NCBI GenBank assembly: GCA_017444065.1
Contig: JAFSXJ010000139.1
Location: forward strand, 1 to 59,356
Source of the DNA: Paludibacteraceae bacterium
Lineage (GTDB): Bacteria; Bacteroidota; Bacteroidia; Bacteroidales; Paludibacteraceae
Direction of reading: 5' to 3'
Length of the DNA: 59,356 nt
Of the stretch, positions 9,909 through 20,400 are shown piece after piece. The notes beneath the pieces were generated by a model, which was not told the DNA's origin, searched no databases, and was given only the letters and a program-made list of their open reading frames with translations. Both the position numbers and the translations under genes were made by a program. Position 1 is the first letter of the stretch. Each line of letters opens with the position of its first letter.

Positions 9909-11372
9909 ATGAGGTTCAGGCAGTTTTTTTCTTTGAGCGCGTTGGTGACCGTACTTTTTTTCCTAAATTTGGCGGTCTTAATCCCTTCGTGTCGCGAAGA
10001 GCAGATAAGTTACGACCCTTCTTTACGCCTGACTCTTTCTGTTGATTCCCTGCCGTTCGATACTGTATTTACGGGGTATGGTACCAGTACGCGACGCGTC
10101 GTGTTGCGTAATACGAATGCCAACGCCTTGACGATTGATAGCGTGTTCCTTCGTGACGGGCGGTTCTTCCGTGTGAATCTCGATGGCGAGGCAGACGATA
10201 CTCGGTGGCGAAAACTGACGATTCGAGGCGGAGATAGCGCATATATCTTTGTGCGAGCGTTCATCAACCCGCTGGGTCAGGATAATCCCCTAATCATTAC
10301 TGATGAATTGTTGTTCCGATACAATGGCAATCAGACCGTGCTTCGCCTTTCCGCAATCGGTCAGGATGTGACAGTATTGCGCAAGGCAGACTACCAAATG
10401 TCCAAACGGTTCAATGCTAATAAGCCTTATCTTGTGCTTGATACACTTATTTTCCGCATGAACCTCACGATTGATCCGGGCGCGACGTTCTACATGCATA
10501 ACAATGCGGCCATCTTTGCCTTGGGTAATGTGTCAGCACTCGGTACACGGGATAAACCTATCACTATCCGTGGCTATCGTACGGACAGATTGTTTGACTC
10601 TGTACCATATGCCTATGCTTCAGGACAGTGGAATGGTATCTATATGCTGCATGAAGGCTCTGCTCCACGAACCTATACGTTCCGTTATGTGGATGTGCTT
10701 AGCGGTAATGTAGGTGTATTCTGCCAGTCGGAAAATACCGTTGCCCCCTTGCCATCGCTTACGATGGAAGGATGTCGTATTCACAATATGTCGGTATATG
10801 GGGTCGTTTGTCTCAATACGAACGCAACAATCACAAATACCGAGGTCTCCAATTGTGCCTCTTACGGAGTTTATCTTCAGGGAGGAAACCACACGCTCGT
10901 CCACAACACGATTGCCGCATACTTCGGCTATCCTTATACGAACCTGAATATCCATAGTACCGGGCGCGAGGATGTTGCAGCAGTGTTTATCAATAACTTG
11001 AGCAAACGCATGGCGCCGATGCAGACGTACATGTATAATAATATTGTCACGGGCGCGCGTACGAATAGTCTTGTTCTGGCCGCACCGTTGCCTGAGCAGT
11101 ATATCGGAGCGTTCCGCGGCAACTATCTTCAAGCTGATACGTTTCGGTTGCCGCAGTTCACCGATAATGTATACGCATGCGATAGCGATACCGTGTTTGT
11201 CAACAACTACTACCTTTACAAGGAGTACCAATACTTTGATTTCCATCTCTTCGACCGTTCGCCGGCAATAGGCATAGGTGACCCGGATGTGGCGGCCTCG
11301 TATCCTGCCGATCGCGAAGGCACAAGCCGTATCGAACGGCCGGATGCCGGATGTTACCAGCGGAAAGAGTAA
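9909..11372 (+). CDS. Right-handed beta-helix lipoprotein
   Basis: This 487-residue protein has a signal peptide ending in a lipobox-like 'AVLIPSC', so Cys28 is probably lipidated. A beta-sandwich-like region follows ('TLSVDSLPFDTVFTGYGTSTRRVVLRN'), then repeated short strands typical of a parallel beta-helix ('ALGTRDKPITIRG', 'MEGCRIHNMSVYGVVC', 'TNTEVSNCASYGVYLQGGNHTLVHNTI'). The fold is shared by polysaccharide lyases and by non-enzymatic surface proteins. No catalytic residues are evident. It begins 2 nt after the porT stop and is a commonly seen Bacteroidales surface lipoprotein of unknown role. Confidence 0.75.
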   Translation: MRFRQFFSLSALVTVLFFLNLAVLIPSCREEQISYDPSLRLTLSVDSLPFDTVFTGYGTSTRRVVLRNTNANALTIDSVFLRDGRFFRVNLDGEADDTRWRKLTIRGGDSAYIFVRAFINPLGQDNPLIITDELLFRYNGNQTVLRLSAIGQDVTVLRKADYQMSKRFNANKPYLVLDTLIFRMNLTIDPGATFYMHNNAAIFALGNVSALGTRDKPITIRGYRTDRLFDSVPYAYASGQWNGIYMLHEGSAPRTYTFRYVDVLSGNVGVFCQSENTVAPLPSLTMEGCRIHNMSVYGVVCLNTNATITNTEVSNCASYGVYLQGGNHTLVHNTIAAYFGYPYTNLNIHSTGREDVAAVFINNLSKRMAPMQTYMYNNIVTGARTNSLVLAAPLPEQYIGAFRGNYLQADTFRLPQFTDNVYACDSDTVFVNNYYLYKEYQYFDFHLFDRSPAIGIGDPDVAASYPADREGTSRIERPDAGCYQRKE

Positions 11373-11402
11373 ATTACCAAATCCATATATCCAATCTAAA
11401 AT

Positions 11403-13244
11403 ATGAAAAACATTTTCCTCATCATGGCCTCAGCAACATTGCTCCTCGGCTGTCAGGCAAGCAAGCCGCATTATGAGTCTCTAAACGACTATCCGGTCAA
11501 GACCGGCAGTGCAAAGGAAGTGAATTACACACCCCAGCAAACGAAGTTCTCTCTATGGAGCCCGAATGCCGATAGTGTGAAGTTGAATATATATGAGACG
11601 CAAGCAGCGGAGGAACCGTTGCAGCAATTGTGGTTAAAGCGTCGCAACGATGGTTCGTGGACGGCTACTGTCAAAGGTGATCAAAAAGGAAAGTTCTACA
11701 CTTTTCTCGTATTCGATCCCGCCGGTACGTATGAGCGTGAAGAAACGCCGGGCATCTTCGCTACTGCTGTGGGTGTCAATGGCCGCCGTGGTGCCATCAT
11801 CGACATGCGTCAGACCGATCCCCAAGGGTGGAGCAGTGACCAGCGTCCTGCAATGAACAGGCAGGCAGATGCCATCATCTACGAACTACATCATCGCGAT
11901 TATTCTATTCATCCTTCATCCGGAGTGCAGAATAGTGGTAAGTTCCTTGCTCTCACCGAGTACGGTACTGTTTCTCCTGAAGGCTTGGCTACAGGTATCG
12001 ACCATCTTCGCGAACTCGGTGTGACGCACGTGCAGATACTTCCGTCATATGACTACGGCTCGATTGATGAGACACGTCTGGCGGACAATCGCTACAATTG
12101 GGGGTATGATCCGGTCAATTACAATGTACCCGAAGGCAGTTACTCTACCGATCCGTATAATCCCGAATGTCGTATTCGCGAGTTCAAGCAGATGATTTTG
12201 GCTTTGCATAAAGCGGGTATCCGCGTCATTCTGGATGTTGTATATAACCACACTTATGATGTTGCTCATTCTAACTTCACGCAGACTGTGCCCGGCTACT
12301 TCTATCGTACTCGTGAGGATGGTAGTTTGGGCAATGCTTCCGGTTGTGGCAACGAGACAGCCAGCGAGCGACCGATGATGCGTAAGTTCATGCTTGAGTC
12401 CATCCGCTGGTGGGCCGAGGAGTACCATCTTGACGGTTTTCGTTTCGACCTCATGGCCATCCATGACATCCCAACTATGAACGCTATACGTGCGATGCTC
12501 GACGAGATAGACCCGACTATTCTCCTCTACGGCGAGGGGTGGGCTGCCGAGACGCCGCAACTTGATGAGGCATTACGGCCCGTCAAGGCAAACTGTCTGC
12601 ACATGCCCGGCATAGGTGCGTTCTGCGACGAACTGCGTGATGGTCTGCGGGGACCGTTCTATGATGACCATGTCGGAGCGTTCCTTGCCGGACTACCCGG
12701 TAATGAGCAGAGTATCCGTTTCGGTATAGTCGGTGCAATCGAGCATCCGGGGGTTGATTTGTCGAAAGTCAATTATAGTCACCAGCCCTGGGCGCTCCAA
12801 CCATCGCAACTTATATCCTACGTCTCTTGTCACGACGATATGATGCTTACCGATCGTCTGCGTGCCAGTGTGAAGCCTGCGGCAAAGAAGCAGAAGCAGA
12901 TAGACGACGAGCAACTCATGCGACTCGATAAATTGGCACAAACGGTTGTTCTTACTTCTCAAGGCTTGCCTTTCTTGTGGAACGGTGAGGAACTGATGCG
13001 CGACAAGAAAGGGGTGCACAACAGTTATTGTAGTCCGGACTCTATCAATGCTATCGACTGGACGCTCAAGGCCAGAAACAAGGACCTCTGTAATTACTAC
13101 GCCGGCTTGATTGCCATGCGTAAGGCACATCCCGCCTTCCGTCTCGGTGACGCTGAACTGGTACGAAACCACCTCACTTTCATTGACTCACCTGACTGCA
13201 CCGTAGTTTTCCGCCTGGCTAACCATGCCGGTGGTGATGTGTGA
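11403..13244 (+). CDS. pulA: Type I pullulanase lipoprotein, truncated by in-frame TGA
   Basis: This GH13 debranching enzyme hydrolyses alpha-1,6 links in pullulan, glycogen or starch. The lipobox is 'LLLGC' (Cys17). A CBM48-like domain follows ('TKFSLWSPNADSVKLNIYE'), then the pullulanase motif 'YNWGYDPVNYNVPEGSYS' and the GH13 regions 'DVVYNHTY', 'GFRFDLMAIHD' (nucleophile D349), 'LLYGEGW' (acid/base E378) and 'SCHDDMMLTDRL'. The barrel is complete. The frame is stopped by TGA at 13242-13244 after 'NHAGGDV', and the C-terminal beta-domain continues in the same frame for 57 codons. The shortened protein may be unstable or only partly active. Confidence 0.85.
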   Translation: MKNIFLIMASATLLLGCQASKPHYESLNDYPVKTGSAKEVNYTPQQTKFSLWSPNADSVKLNIYETQAAEEPLQQLWLKRRNDGSWTATVKGDQKGKFYTFLVFDPAGTYEREETPGIFATAVGVNGRRGAIIDMRQTDPQGWSSDQRPAMNRQADAIIYELHHRDYSIHPSSGVQNSGKFLALTEYGTVSPEGLATGIDHLRELGVTHVQILPSYDYGSIDETRLADNRYNWGYDPVNYNVPEGSYSTDPYNPECRIREFKQMILALHKAGIRVILDVVYNHTYDVAHSNFTQTVPGYFYRTREDGSLGNASGCGNETASERPMMRKFMLESIRWWAEEYHLDGFRFDLMAIHDIPTMNAIRAMLDEIDPTILLYGEGWAAETPQLDEALRPVKANCLHMPGIGAFCDELRDGLRGPFYDDHVGAFLAGLPGNEQSIRFGIVGAIEHPGVDLSKVNYSHQPWALQPSQLISYVSCHDDMMLTDRLRASVKPAAKKQKQIDDEQLMRLDKLAQTVVLTSQGLPFLWNGEELMRDKKGVHNSYCSPDSINAIDWTLKARNKDLCNYYAGLIAMRKAHPAFRLGDAELVRNHLTFIDSPDCTVVFRLANHAGGDV

Positions 13245-13418
13245 GAGGATATAGTGGTTATGTTCAACGCCAATGCTAAGCCTGTAGAGATTGATTTGCC
13301 TGCTCAGACCGCTTATACTGCTGTTGTTATGGATGGTAAGGTCAATCCGGAGGGCTTGGCTTCATTCATAGGAAAGGCTGTTGTTCCTGCACAGTCTGCT
13401 CTCATCCTTCATAACTGA
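13245..13418 (+). pseudogene. Severed C-terminal end of the pullulanase
   Basis: Read in the same frame after the TGA at 13242, this stretch encodes 57 residues beginning 'EDIVVMFNANAKPVEIDLP' and ending '...VPAQSALILHN' before TGA at 13416-13418. These are the usual last strands of the pullulanase C-terminal beta-domain. A Trp normally precedes 'xDIxVxxNxN' in such enzymes as I recall them, so TGG to TGA is the simplest history. The segment has no good start codon of its own, apart from an internal ATG at 13260. Confidence 0.75.
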
Positions 13419-13458
13419 TATGAATAGAGCGTAAGTTTATACCTATACGAAAACATAG

Positions 13459-13494
13459 ACGTGCAACTTATCGGACTTCTGGTAAGTTGCACGT
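13459..13494 (+). terminator. Perfect 12-bp stem-loop after the pullulanase
   Basis: ACGTGCAACTTA (13459-13470) pairs perfectly with TAAGTTGCACGT (13483-13494) across a 12-nt loop. No T-run follows, so it may be a Rho-aided terminator or mRNA 3'-end protector rather than a classic intrinsic terminator. The remaining ~170 nt up to the GH94 promoter are AT-rich with nothing else recognised. Confidence 0.45.
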
Positions 13495-13661
13495 TGTATT
13501 ATGCAAATGTTGTTAGAATTTGTTGTGATAGGACGAGCGGGCAAACGAAAATTATGTTGTACAACATAAATGTTACGTGTACAATTTATTGATTTTTGTC
13601 TTTTCGCAAAAAACGCACAAAAATGGTCGAAAAAGTATTAGTAGAAATCAGAAAAAAGCAG

Positions 13662-13670
13662 TAATTTTGC
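13662..13670 (+). promoter_or_regulatory. Bacteroidetes -7 element upstream of the GH94 locus
   Basis: TAATTTTGC matches the Bacteroidetes -7 consensus TAnnTTTGC exactly and ends 21 nt before the GH94 ATG. About 21 nt upstream only a weak TTAG stands in for the -33 TTTG, so an activator may be needed. This is probably the promoter of the cello-oligosaccharide locus. Confidence 0.6.
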
Positions 13671-13691
13671 ATCGTAATTCAGAATTATATC

Positions 13692-16154
13692 ATGACACAC
13701 ACTCAATTCGGACATTTTGATGACGCAAATCGCGAATATGTCATCACCAATCCCAAGACACCGTTTCCCTGGATCAATTACCTCGGTAATGATGATTTTT
13801 TCGGCTTGATTAGTAATACTGCGGGCGGGTATAACTTCTATAAGGATGCCAAGTTCCGCCGTATTACCCGCTATCGTTACAACAGTGTGCCGATGGATAA
13901 CGGTGGCCGCTACTTTTATATTAAAGATGGTTCAACTGTCTGGAACCCGGGCTGGAAGCCGTGTAAGACACCGTTGGATAACTACGAGTGCCGCCATGGC
14001 TTGAACTATACGCGTATTACAGGCGTGAAGAATAAAGTGAGCGCGAGCGTGTTGCACTTCGTGCCACTGGGAGTGAAGGCGGAGATTCAACGACTTACTT
14101 TGACCAACCTTTCTGCTGAGGTCAAGGTGCTGAATTTGTTCAGCTACACGGAGTGGTGCCTGTGGAATGGTGCAACCGATGGCGAGAATTTCCAACGTAA
14201 TCTCTCTACAGGTGAAGTGGAAATCGAGCGTACGGACGAATTTACCGCTCTCTACCATAAGACTGAATACAAGGAGCGCCGAAACCACTACGCCTATTAT
14301 AGTGTCAATTGTCCGGTGCAGGGGTATGATACCGATCGCGAGTCATTCGTGGGCCTGTATAACGAACTTAGCGAGCCACAGACGGTACTCAGCGGAAAGG
14401 CTGCCGATAGCCTGGCGCATGGCTGGAGTCCTATTGCCAGTCACTATATCGAAGTTAAGTTGCAGCCGGGGGAGAGACGCGAGTTCATCTTCATTCTTGG
14501 CTATGAGGAGAATGGTGAGGCTGACAAGTTCGCAGCCGCTTTGAACAATGAAGGATTGATTACTTCGCTTGGCGAGAAGGACCGTCATATTATAAATAAG
14601 GTACGCGCGCATGAGGTAATACATCGTTTCGCTACGGTAGAGGCTGTCGATGCAGCGTTTGCTGAACTCAAGGCATTGTGGGACGAACTGCTAAGTAAGT
14701 ACCGGGTTGAGAGTGCTGACGAGCGCCTGAACCGAATGGTGAATATCTGGAATCAGTACCAATGCATGATTACGTTCTGCATGAGCCGTTCGGCATCGTT
14801 CTTCGAGAGCGGCATAGGTCGTGGCATGGGTTTCAGGGATTCTAATCAGGACCTTGTCGGCTTTGTTCATCAGATACCTTCCCGTGCAAGGCAGCGTATC
14901 ATTGATATCGCCTCGACGCAGTTTCCTGACGGTGGTTGCTACCATCAGTACCAGCCTCTTACCAAGCGCGGTAACAACGACATAGGCGGAGGCTTCAACG
15001 ATGACCCGATGTGGCTCATCTTCGGTACAACGGCGTATATTCGTGAGACGGGTGACTTCAGCATACTCGACGAACTCGTGCCATGGGACAATCAGCAAGG
15101 CAGCGAGGTGAGTCTGATAGAGCACCTGCGTATCAGTTTCAATCATGTGGTGGAGAACCTCGGTCCTCACGGATTGCCGCTCATCGGTCGTGCCGACTGG
15201 AATGACTGCTTGAACCTCAACTGTTTCTCCAACGACCCGAACGAGTCGTTCCAGACCACAGGCAACAAGACAGAAGGCAGCAAGGCCGAGAGCCTGATGA
15301 TAGCCGGTCTGTTTGTGTTCTGCGGACGTCAATATGTGGAACTTTGCCGTGCGCGCGGCCTGCAGCAGGATGCAAACCGCGCCGAACAACATATAGAGGC
15401 TATGTGTCAGGCTGTGGAGAAGTACGGTTGGGACGGCGCCTGGTACCTGAGAGCGTATGACTACTACGGCAACAAGGTCGGCTCAGCTGAGAACGAGGAA
15501 GGCAAGATATTCATCGAGAGTCAGGGTTGGTGCGCTATGGCGCGTATTGGCGCAGAGCAAGGTATGCCGGAGAAAGCACTGGACAGCTCTGCCGAACTGC
15601 TGGACAGCGAGCATGGTATGGTGCTGAACTGGCCGGCATACACAACTTATCATATCGAACTGGGCGAACAATCGACCTATCCAGCAGGGTATAAGGAGAA
15701 TGGCGGCATCTTCTGCCACAACAATCCTTGGGTTATCATCGCTCAGACGTTGGCCGGTCGCGGCAACGATGCATGGACGCTTTACAAGAAGATTGCTCCG
15801 GCTTGGATTGAGAACCAAGACCTGCATAAGGTTGAGCCGTACGTATATTGCCAGATGGTGGCGGGCAAGGAAGCCGCGAAACCCGGTGAGGGCAAGAACA
15901 GCTGGCTGACTGGGACAGCTGCATGGAATTGGCTTACAATAAGTCAGTATATCCTTGGCATCCATCCGACCTATGAGGGGCTGAAGGTTGACCCGTGCAT
16001 ACCAAGTGACCTGAAAGAATACAAGGTGACGCGTAAGTGGCGCGATGCGGAATACGTGATAACTGTGAAGAACCCCAACGGCAAGCAGCACGCCGACCAA
16101 CCGACCGTTCTGCCATATGAGCCGGGGATGCATGAATATGTGATTGAACTATAA
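13692..16154 (+). CDS. GH94 cellobiose phosphorylase (or close cellodextrin phosphorylase)
   Basis: This enzyme cleaves cellobiose with phosphate to alpha-glucose-1-phosphate and glucose, saving one ATP. The N-terminus '[25 protein letters not shown]' and the following '[27 protein letters not shown]' are typical of cellobiose phosphorylases. The catalytic-acid motif '[11 protein letters not shown]' places the general acid at about D505, and the phosphate-site 'ESQGW' and 'NNPW' segments are present. The length of 820 residues fits the family. There is no signal peptide, so it is cytoplasmic, as expected for the last step after import by the symporter encoded downstream. Confidence 0.9.
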   Translation: MTHTQFGHFDDANREYVITNPKTPFPWINYLGNDDFFGLISNTAGGYNFYKDAKFRRITRYRYNSVPMDNGGRYFYIKDGSTVWNPGWKPCKTPLDNYECRHGLNYTRITGVKNKVSASVLHFVPLGVKAEIQRLTLTNLSAEVKVLNLFSYTEWCLWNGATDGENFQRNLSTGEVEIERTDEFTALYHKTEYKERRNHYAYYSVNCPVQGYDTDRESFVGLYNELSEPQTVLSGKAADSLAHGWSPIASHYIEVKLQPGERREFIFILGYEENGEADKFAAALNNEGLITSLGEKDRHIINKVRAHEVIHRFATVEAVDAAFAELKALWDELLSKYRVESADERLNRMVNIWNQYQCMITFCMSRSASFFESGIGRGMGFRDSNQDLVGFVHQIPSRARQRIIDIASTQFPDGGCYHQYQPLTKRGNNDIGGGFNDDPMWLIFGTTAYIRETGDFSILDELVPWDNQQGSEVSLIEHLRISFNHVVENLGPHGLPLIGRADWNDCLNLNCFSNDPNESFQTTGNKTEGSKAESLMIAGLFVFCGRQYVELCRARGLQQDANRAEQHIEAMCQAVEKYGWDGAWYLRAYDYYGNKVGSAENEEGKIFIESQGWCAMARIGAEQGMPEKALDSSAELLDSEHGMVLNWPAYTTYHIELGEQSTYPAGYKENGGIFCHNNPWVIIAQTLAGRGNDAWTLYKKIAPAWIENQDLHKVEPYVYCQMVAGKEAAKPGEGKNSWLTGTAAWNWLTISQYILGIHPTYEGLKVDPCIPSDLKEYKVTRKWRDAEYVITVKNPNGKQHADQPTVLPYEPGMHEYVIEL

Positions 16155-16157
16155 TAA

Positions 16158-16190
16158 TCCGGACAATCCGGAATATATGGAATTTCCGGA
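16158..16190. repeat. Three TCCGGA palindromes in the GH94-GH5 spacer
   Basis: TCCGGA occurs at 16158-16163, 16167-16172 and 16185-16190 in an AT-rich 59-nt spacer, with 'GGAATAT' and 'GGAATTTCC' words between. A related word (CCGGAATATCCGGA) occurs near 46171, in the spacer upstream of the PpiD-like gene, which suggests a dispersed spacer repeat. Confidence 0.4.
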
Positions 16191-16213
16191 ATTCCAGAAC
16201 AAATAATAATATC

Positions 16214-17461
16214 ATGAAAAAACTAACATTTGCAATCATTGCTCTCCTGCTCAGTATGGCAGCATGCGAGGCACAAGAGAAAAAGCAGCGTCCGATCGAC
16301 AACGAAGCCGTACAGTTCGGCATGTCGCTGGGCATCGGTTGGAACCTGGGCAACCAGATGGATGCACATTATGACGGTTGCTCATATGAAGAAGGCTGGG
16401 GCAACAAAGCTGCCACACAGCAGACTTTCAACGGCGTAGCGAAAGCCGGTTTCAAGTCCGTACGTATTCCTGTAACCTGGATGGGACACATAGGGCCGGC
16501 TCCGACCTATACGATTGAGCGCGCGTGGTTAGACCGCGTGGCTGAACTGGTAAGTATGGCTCATAAGGCCGGGCTGAAAGTAATCATCAATATCCACCAC
16601 GACGGTTTTGGTGCGGCGGATACCCCGAGCAAAGGTGCCCATTGGATTGACCTTCCGAAAGCTGTGGCGGACGACGAGGTGAACCAGCGCATCAAGCAGG
16701 AGCTGACGATGGTGTGGCTGCAGATTGGCAAACGTTTCGCGAATGAGGGGGATTATCTTATCTTCGAAACGCTGAACGAGATACAGGACGGCGGCTGGGG
16801 TGGTGGCGCCAACCGTACGGACGGTGGTGCCCAATACCGCGTGCTGAACGAGTGGAACCAGGTGTGTGTGGATGCTATCCGTGCAGCCGGTGGACAGAAC
16901 GTCACTCGATACATAGGCGTGCCTGGCTACGTGTGCAATCCTGACCTGACCGTGGAGAACCTCGTGCTGCCGAAAGATGAAGTCGAGAACCGCCTGATGG
17001 TAGCCGTACACAGCTATGATCCCTGGGATTATGCCGGTTCGGCAGAGAAAAACGAGTGGGGGCATACAGGAATTGATGTAGTGCCCGGGGCGGATGAGCA
17101 GGCCTACGTGAACATGCTCAACCGCTTGTTCAATATGTATATCCGTCGCGGTATACCTGTGTATTTCGGCGAATTCGGCGCCGTACGCCGTGCAAGTCAG
17201 GCGGACGAAGAGTTCCGGCTGTACTACTTCCGCTACGTCTGCAAAGCGATGCGCGATCGTCGTATAGCTGCCTTGTACTGGGACAACGGCAATAGCAAGT
17301 CGGGGAATGACGGCTTCGGCGTAATCAACCATGCCACCGGCCGGTACATCGGCAACGGCGAGCAGGCTGTGCGTGCGATGGTCGACTCGTGGGAGAACAA
17401 CGATCCGAACTACACCCTGCAGTCGGTTTATGACAACGCACCGGAGTCTTCGCGCAAATAA
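16214..17461 (+). CDS. GH5 endo-beta-1,4-glucanase lipoprotein
   Basis: This 415-residue protein begins with a signal peptide ending 'LLLSMAAC' (Cys18 as probable lipid site). It continues as a GH5 (beta/alpha)8 barrel: 'GIGWNLGNQMDA', 'GFKSVRIPVTWMGHIGP', 'VIINIHHDG', acid/base 'FETLNEIQDGG' (E189), 'VHSYDPWDY', and nucleophile 'PVYFGEFGAVRR' (E320). The pattern resembles subfamily 4 (endoglucanases/xyloglucanases), but the subfamily is not certain. It probably acts at the cell surface, cutting beta-glucan into oligosaccharides for the SusC/D pair that follows 27 nt downstream. Confidence 0.88.
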   Translation: MKKLTFAIIALLLSMAACEAQEKKQRPIDNEAVQFGMSLGIGWNLGNQMDAHYDGCSYEEGWGNKAATQQTFNGVAKAGFKSVRIPVTWMGHIGPAPTYTIERAWLDRVAELVSMAHKAGLKVIINIHHDGFGAADTPSKGAHWIDLPKAVADDEVNQRIKQELTMVWLQIGKRFANEGDYLIFETLNEIQDGGWGGGANRTDGGAQYRVLNEWNQVCVDAIRAAGGQNVTRYIGVPGYVCNPDLTVENLVLPKDEVENRLMVAVHSYDPWDYAGSAEKNEWGHTGIDVVPGADEQAYVNMLNRLFNMYIRRGIPVYFGEFGAVRRASQADEEFRLYYFRYVCKAMRDRRIAALYWDNGNSKSGNDGFGVINHATGRYIGNGEQAVRAMVDSWENNDPNYTLQSVYDNAPESSRK

Positions 17462-17488
17462 TTGTCTCAATAATTAAATCTCTACTAT

Positions 17489-20400
17489 ATGAAACATCTA
17501 AAACTCGTGCTGTTGCTTGCAGTATTGCTAATGGGGACTGCAGGGATGGCATTTGCACAAATCGTTGTGACGGGTACAGTTGAGGACGCCGACGGTCCGC
17601 TGATCGGTGCCAGTGTACTTGTCAAAGGAACAACGCGCGGAACGATTACCGACTTCGACGGTAATTACTCCATCGAGGCGGAGCTTGGCTCTGAGCTCGA
17701 ATTCTCGTACATGGGTTACAGTGCTCAGACTATTACCGTCAACGGTAATGTGATTAACGTGACGATGTCTGAGGACACCGAAGTTCTTTCCGAGGTTGTT
17801 GTTACCGCCATGGGTATCAAGCGTGATCGTAAGGCGCTTGGTTACGAAGTCGGCGAAGTGAAGGGTGAAGACCTGACCAAAGCAGGTAACCCGAATGCCG
17901 CCACATCGATGGCCGGTCGTGTAGCCGGTCTGGTAGTTCAAGAGACTGCCGGTGGCGCCTCAGGTTCAACTCGCGTCGTACTGCGCGGTACGACCGAGAT
18001 GACCGGCAATAACCAGCCGTTGTACGTGATTGACGGTGTGCCGATGGATAACACGAACTTCGGTTCAGCAGGCACAGAGGGTGGTTACGATCTCGGTGAC
18101 GGTATATCCGCCATCAACCCCGATGACATCGAATCGATGTCCGTGCTCAAAGGCCCTGCTGCTGCTGCGCTTTATGGTAGTCGCGCCAGCCACGGTGTGA
18201 TACTTATCACCACCAAGAAGGCCGATACGGGCGATGCCAAGTGGTCGGTAGAATACAATGGTACGCTTACCTTTGATTCCCAACTGAGCAAGTGGGACAA
18301 TGTCCAGCAGGTGTATGGCATGGGGTCGGATGGTATGTATAATATCGATGCCGTCAGCAACACCAACAAGTCGTGGGGACCGAAAGCCGACGAGGGACTA
18401 ATACTCCGTTACTTCGACGGGCAGGAGCATCCGTTCAAGATTATCCCGAATAACACAGCTAATTTCTTCCAGCTGGGTCTCACCGCTACGAACACGGCTG
18501 TTGTGTCGATGAACACCGGTCGCACCGGTATCCGTTTCACCTATTCTGATATGCGCAACAAGGATATTCTGCCTAACTCAAACATGAGCCGTAACACCTT
18601 GAACCTGCGTGCGAACACTTCGCTCGGACCGGTTGACTTGGATTTCACGGCAAACTTCATCCACGAGGATGTCAAGAACCGTCCCGCTCTTGGCGATGAC
18701 AAATCGAACGTGGGCAAGAACCTCATGACGCTTTCCACCACATACGACCAAGCATGGCTCAAGAACTACGAGACGGCCGAGGGAGAGTATCAGAATTGGA
18801 ACGGAATGGATCCCTACAATGTCAACCCATACTGGGATATCAACAAGAACAAGAACCAGTCGTACAAGGATCTTCTTCGTATGAACGGCAAGATTGTTTA
18901 CAACGTCATTCCGCAACTCAAGTTGCAAGCTACGGTAGGTGCGGAGTTCAACCGCTTTGAGTTCTCCGACTTCAAGTACCCGACTACTCCGGGCTTTGAG
19001 GCAGGACGCTTGCAGAACAGCTATTTCAACAACCGCATGATTAACGCCGAAGTGCTCGGTATCTATACTGATAACTGGGGTGACTTCGACTTCAACGCTA
19101 CTGCCGGTGCGAACATCTACAATGTCAGCAATCGCACCACGGTCAATACAGGTACCGATATGGGTATCCGCGAGGTGATTGCTATGTCCAGCTTTGAGGA
19201 TCAGTCTGTTGAGGAATCGACCTACAACAAACGTATCGTTTCCGTCTTCGGCTCAATGAATCTCGGTTGGCGTCACATGCTCTACCTGGACGCTACGGTT
19301 CGTGGTGACAAATCATCGACTCTTGCCAGCGGCAAGAACCTGTACGTTTATCCGTCGGTCAGCGGTTCGTTTGTGTTCTCCGAACTCATCAAGGGCAACC
19401 GCAAGGTGCTGCCTTACGGCAAGGTGCGCCTGAGCTGGGCGGAGGTAGGTAGTGATACGGACCCTTATCAGTTAGCGTTGCGTTATGGCAAGTCGCAGTT
19501 CGGCTACTCGGGGTTCACCATCGGTTCGGTGTATGGAAACACGGTGCCGAACGCTGACCTCAAGCCCACGCGTACACGCTCCATAGAGGCTGGTTTTGAA
19601 ACGAAGTGGTGCAACCAGCGCATCAGCCTCGACTTCACTTTCTATCATCAGAAGTCGCGCGACCAGATTATCGGCATGGCTACATCGCCTACCAGCGGTT
19701 ACGACTATCGCATGATTAACGCCGGTGAGATACTCAACCAAGGTTTTGAGATTACCTTCGGCTCTCGCCTCGTGCAGACCAAGGATTTCACATGGGACTT
19801 GAACCTCAACTGGTCAAAGAACAACAACAAGGTTCTCTCTCTCACCGAAGGAACAACCGAGTTGGAACTCGCCAAGGCTACCTGGTGTAACGTCTATGTT
19901 TCCGCCCGCGAAGGCGAGCAGTACGGCTCTATCTGTGGTCCGGCACTCGCTCGTAACGCCGATGGGCGCGTCATTGTTGACGGCACAACTGGTTTGCCAA
20001 CTTTCACTACTGAGAACAAGGTCCTCGGTAACGCCCAGTGGGATTGGACAGGTGGTCTGAATACCACACTTCGATATAAGATGTTCACCCTTTCTGCCTT
20101 GTTCGATGTCAAGGTCGGTGCAGATATCTTCTCGATGTCCGAACGCTCGTCGTACGAGACGGGTAAGGCTGTTGAGACTCTCGCCGGGCGTGCCGAATGG
20201 TATGCATCCGAGGAGGCACGAAAGGCAGCAGGTGTCACCAGCGGGTGGGTGGCTACAGGAGGTTACCTCGTGGATGGTGTCATCGACAATGGTGACGGTA
20301 CGTATCGCGAGAACGACATATATATCAATCCCGAGGATTACTGGTACGAGGTGTCGCGTAAGTCGCCCGAGTTGTTCGTCTACGACAACTCGTACATCAA

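Noticed and set aside
13242..13244. Recoding of TGA as Trp or selenocysteine
   Set aside because: Many genes here (rho, the barrel at 6584, SGBP, dapF and others) end properly at TGA, and no SECIS-like hairpin is evident just after the codon. A simple nonsense change is more likely.
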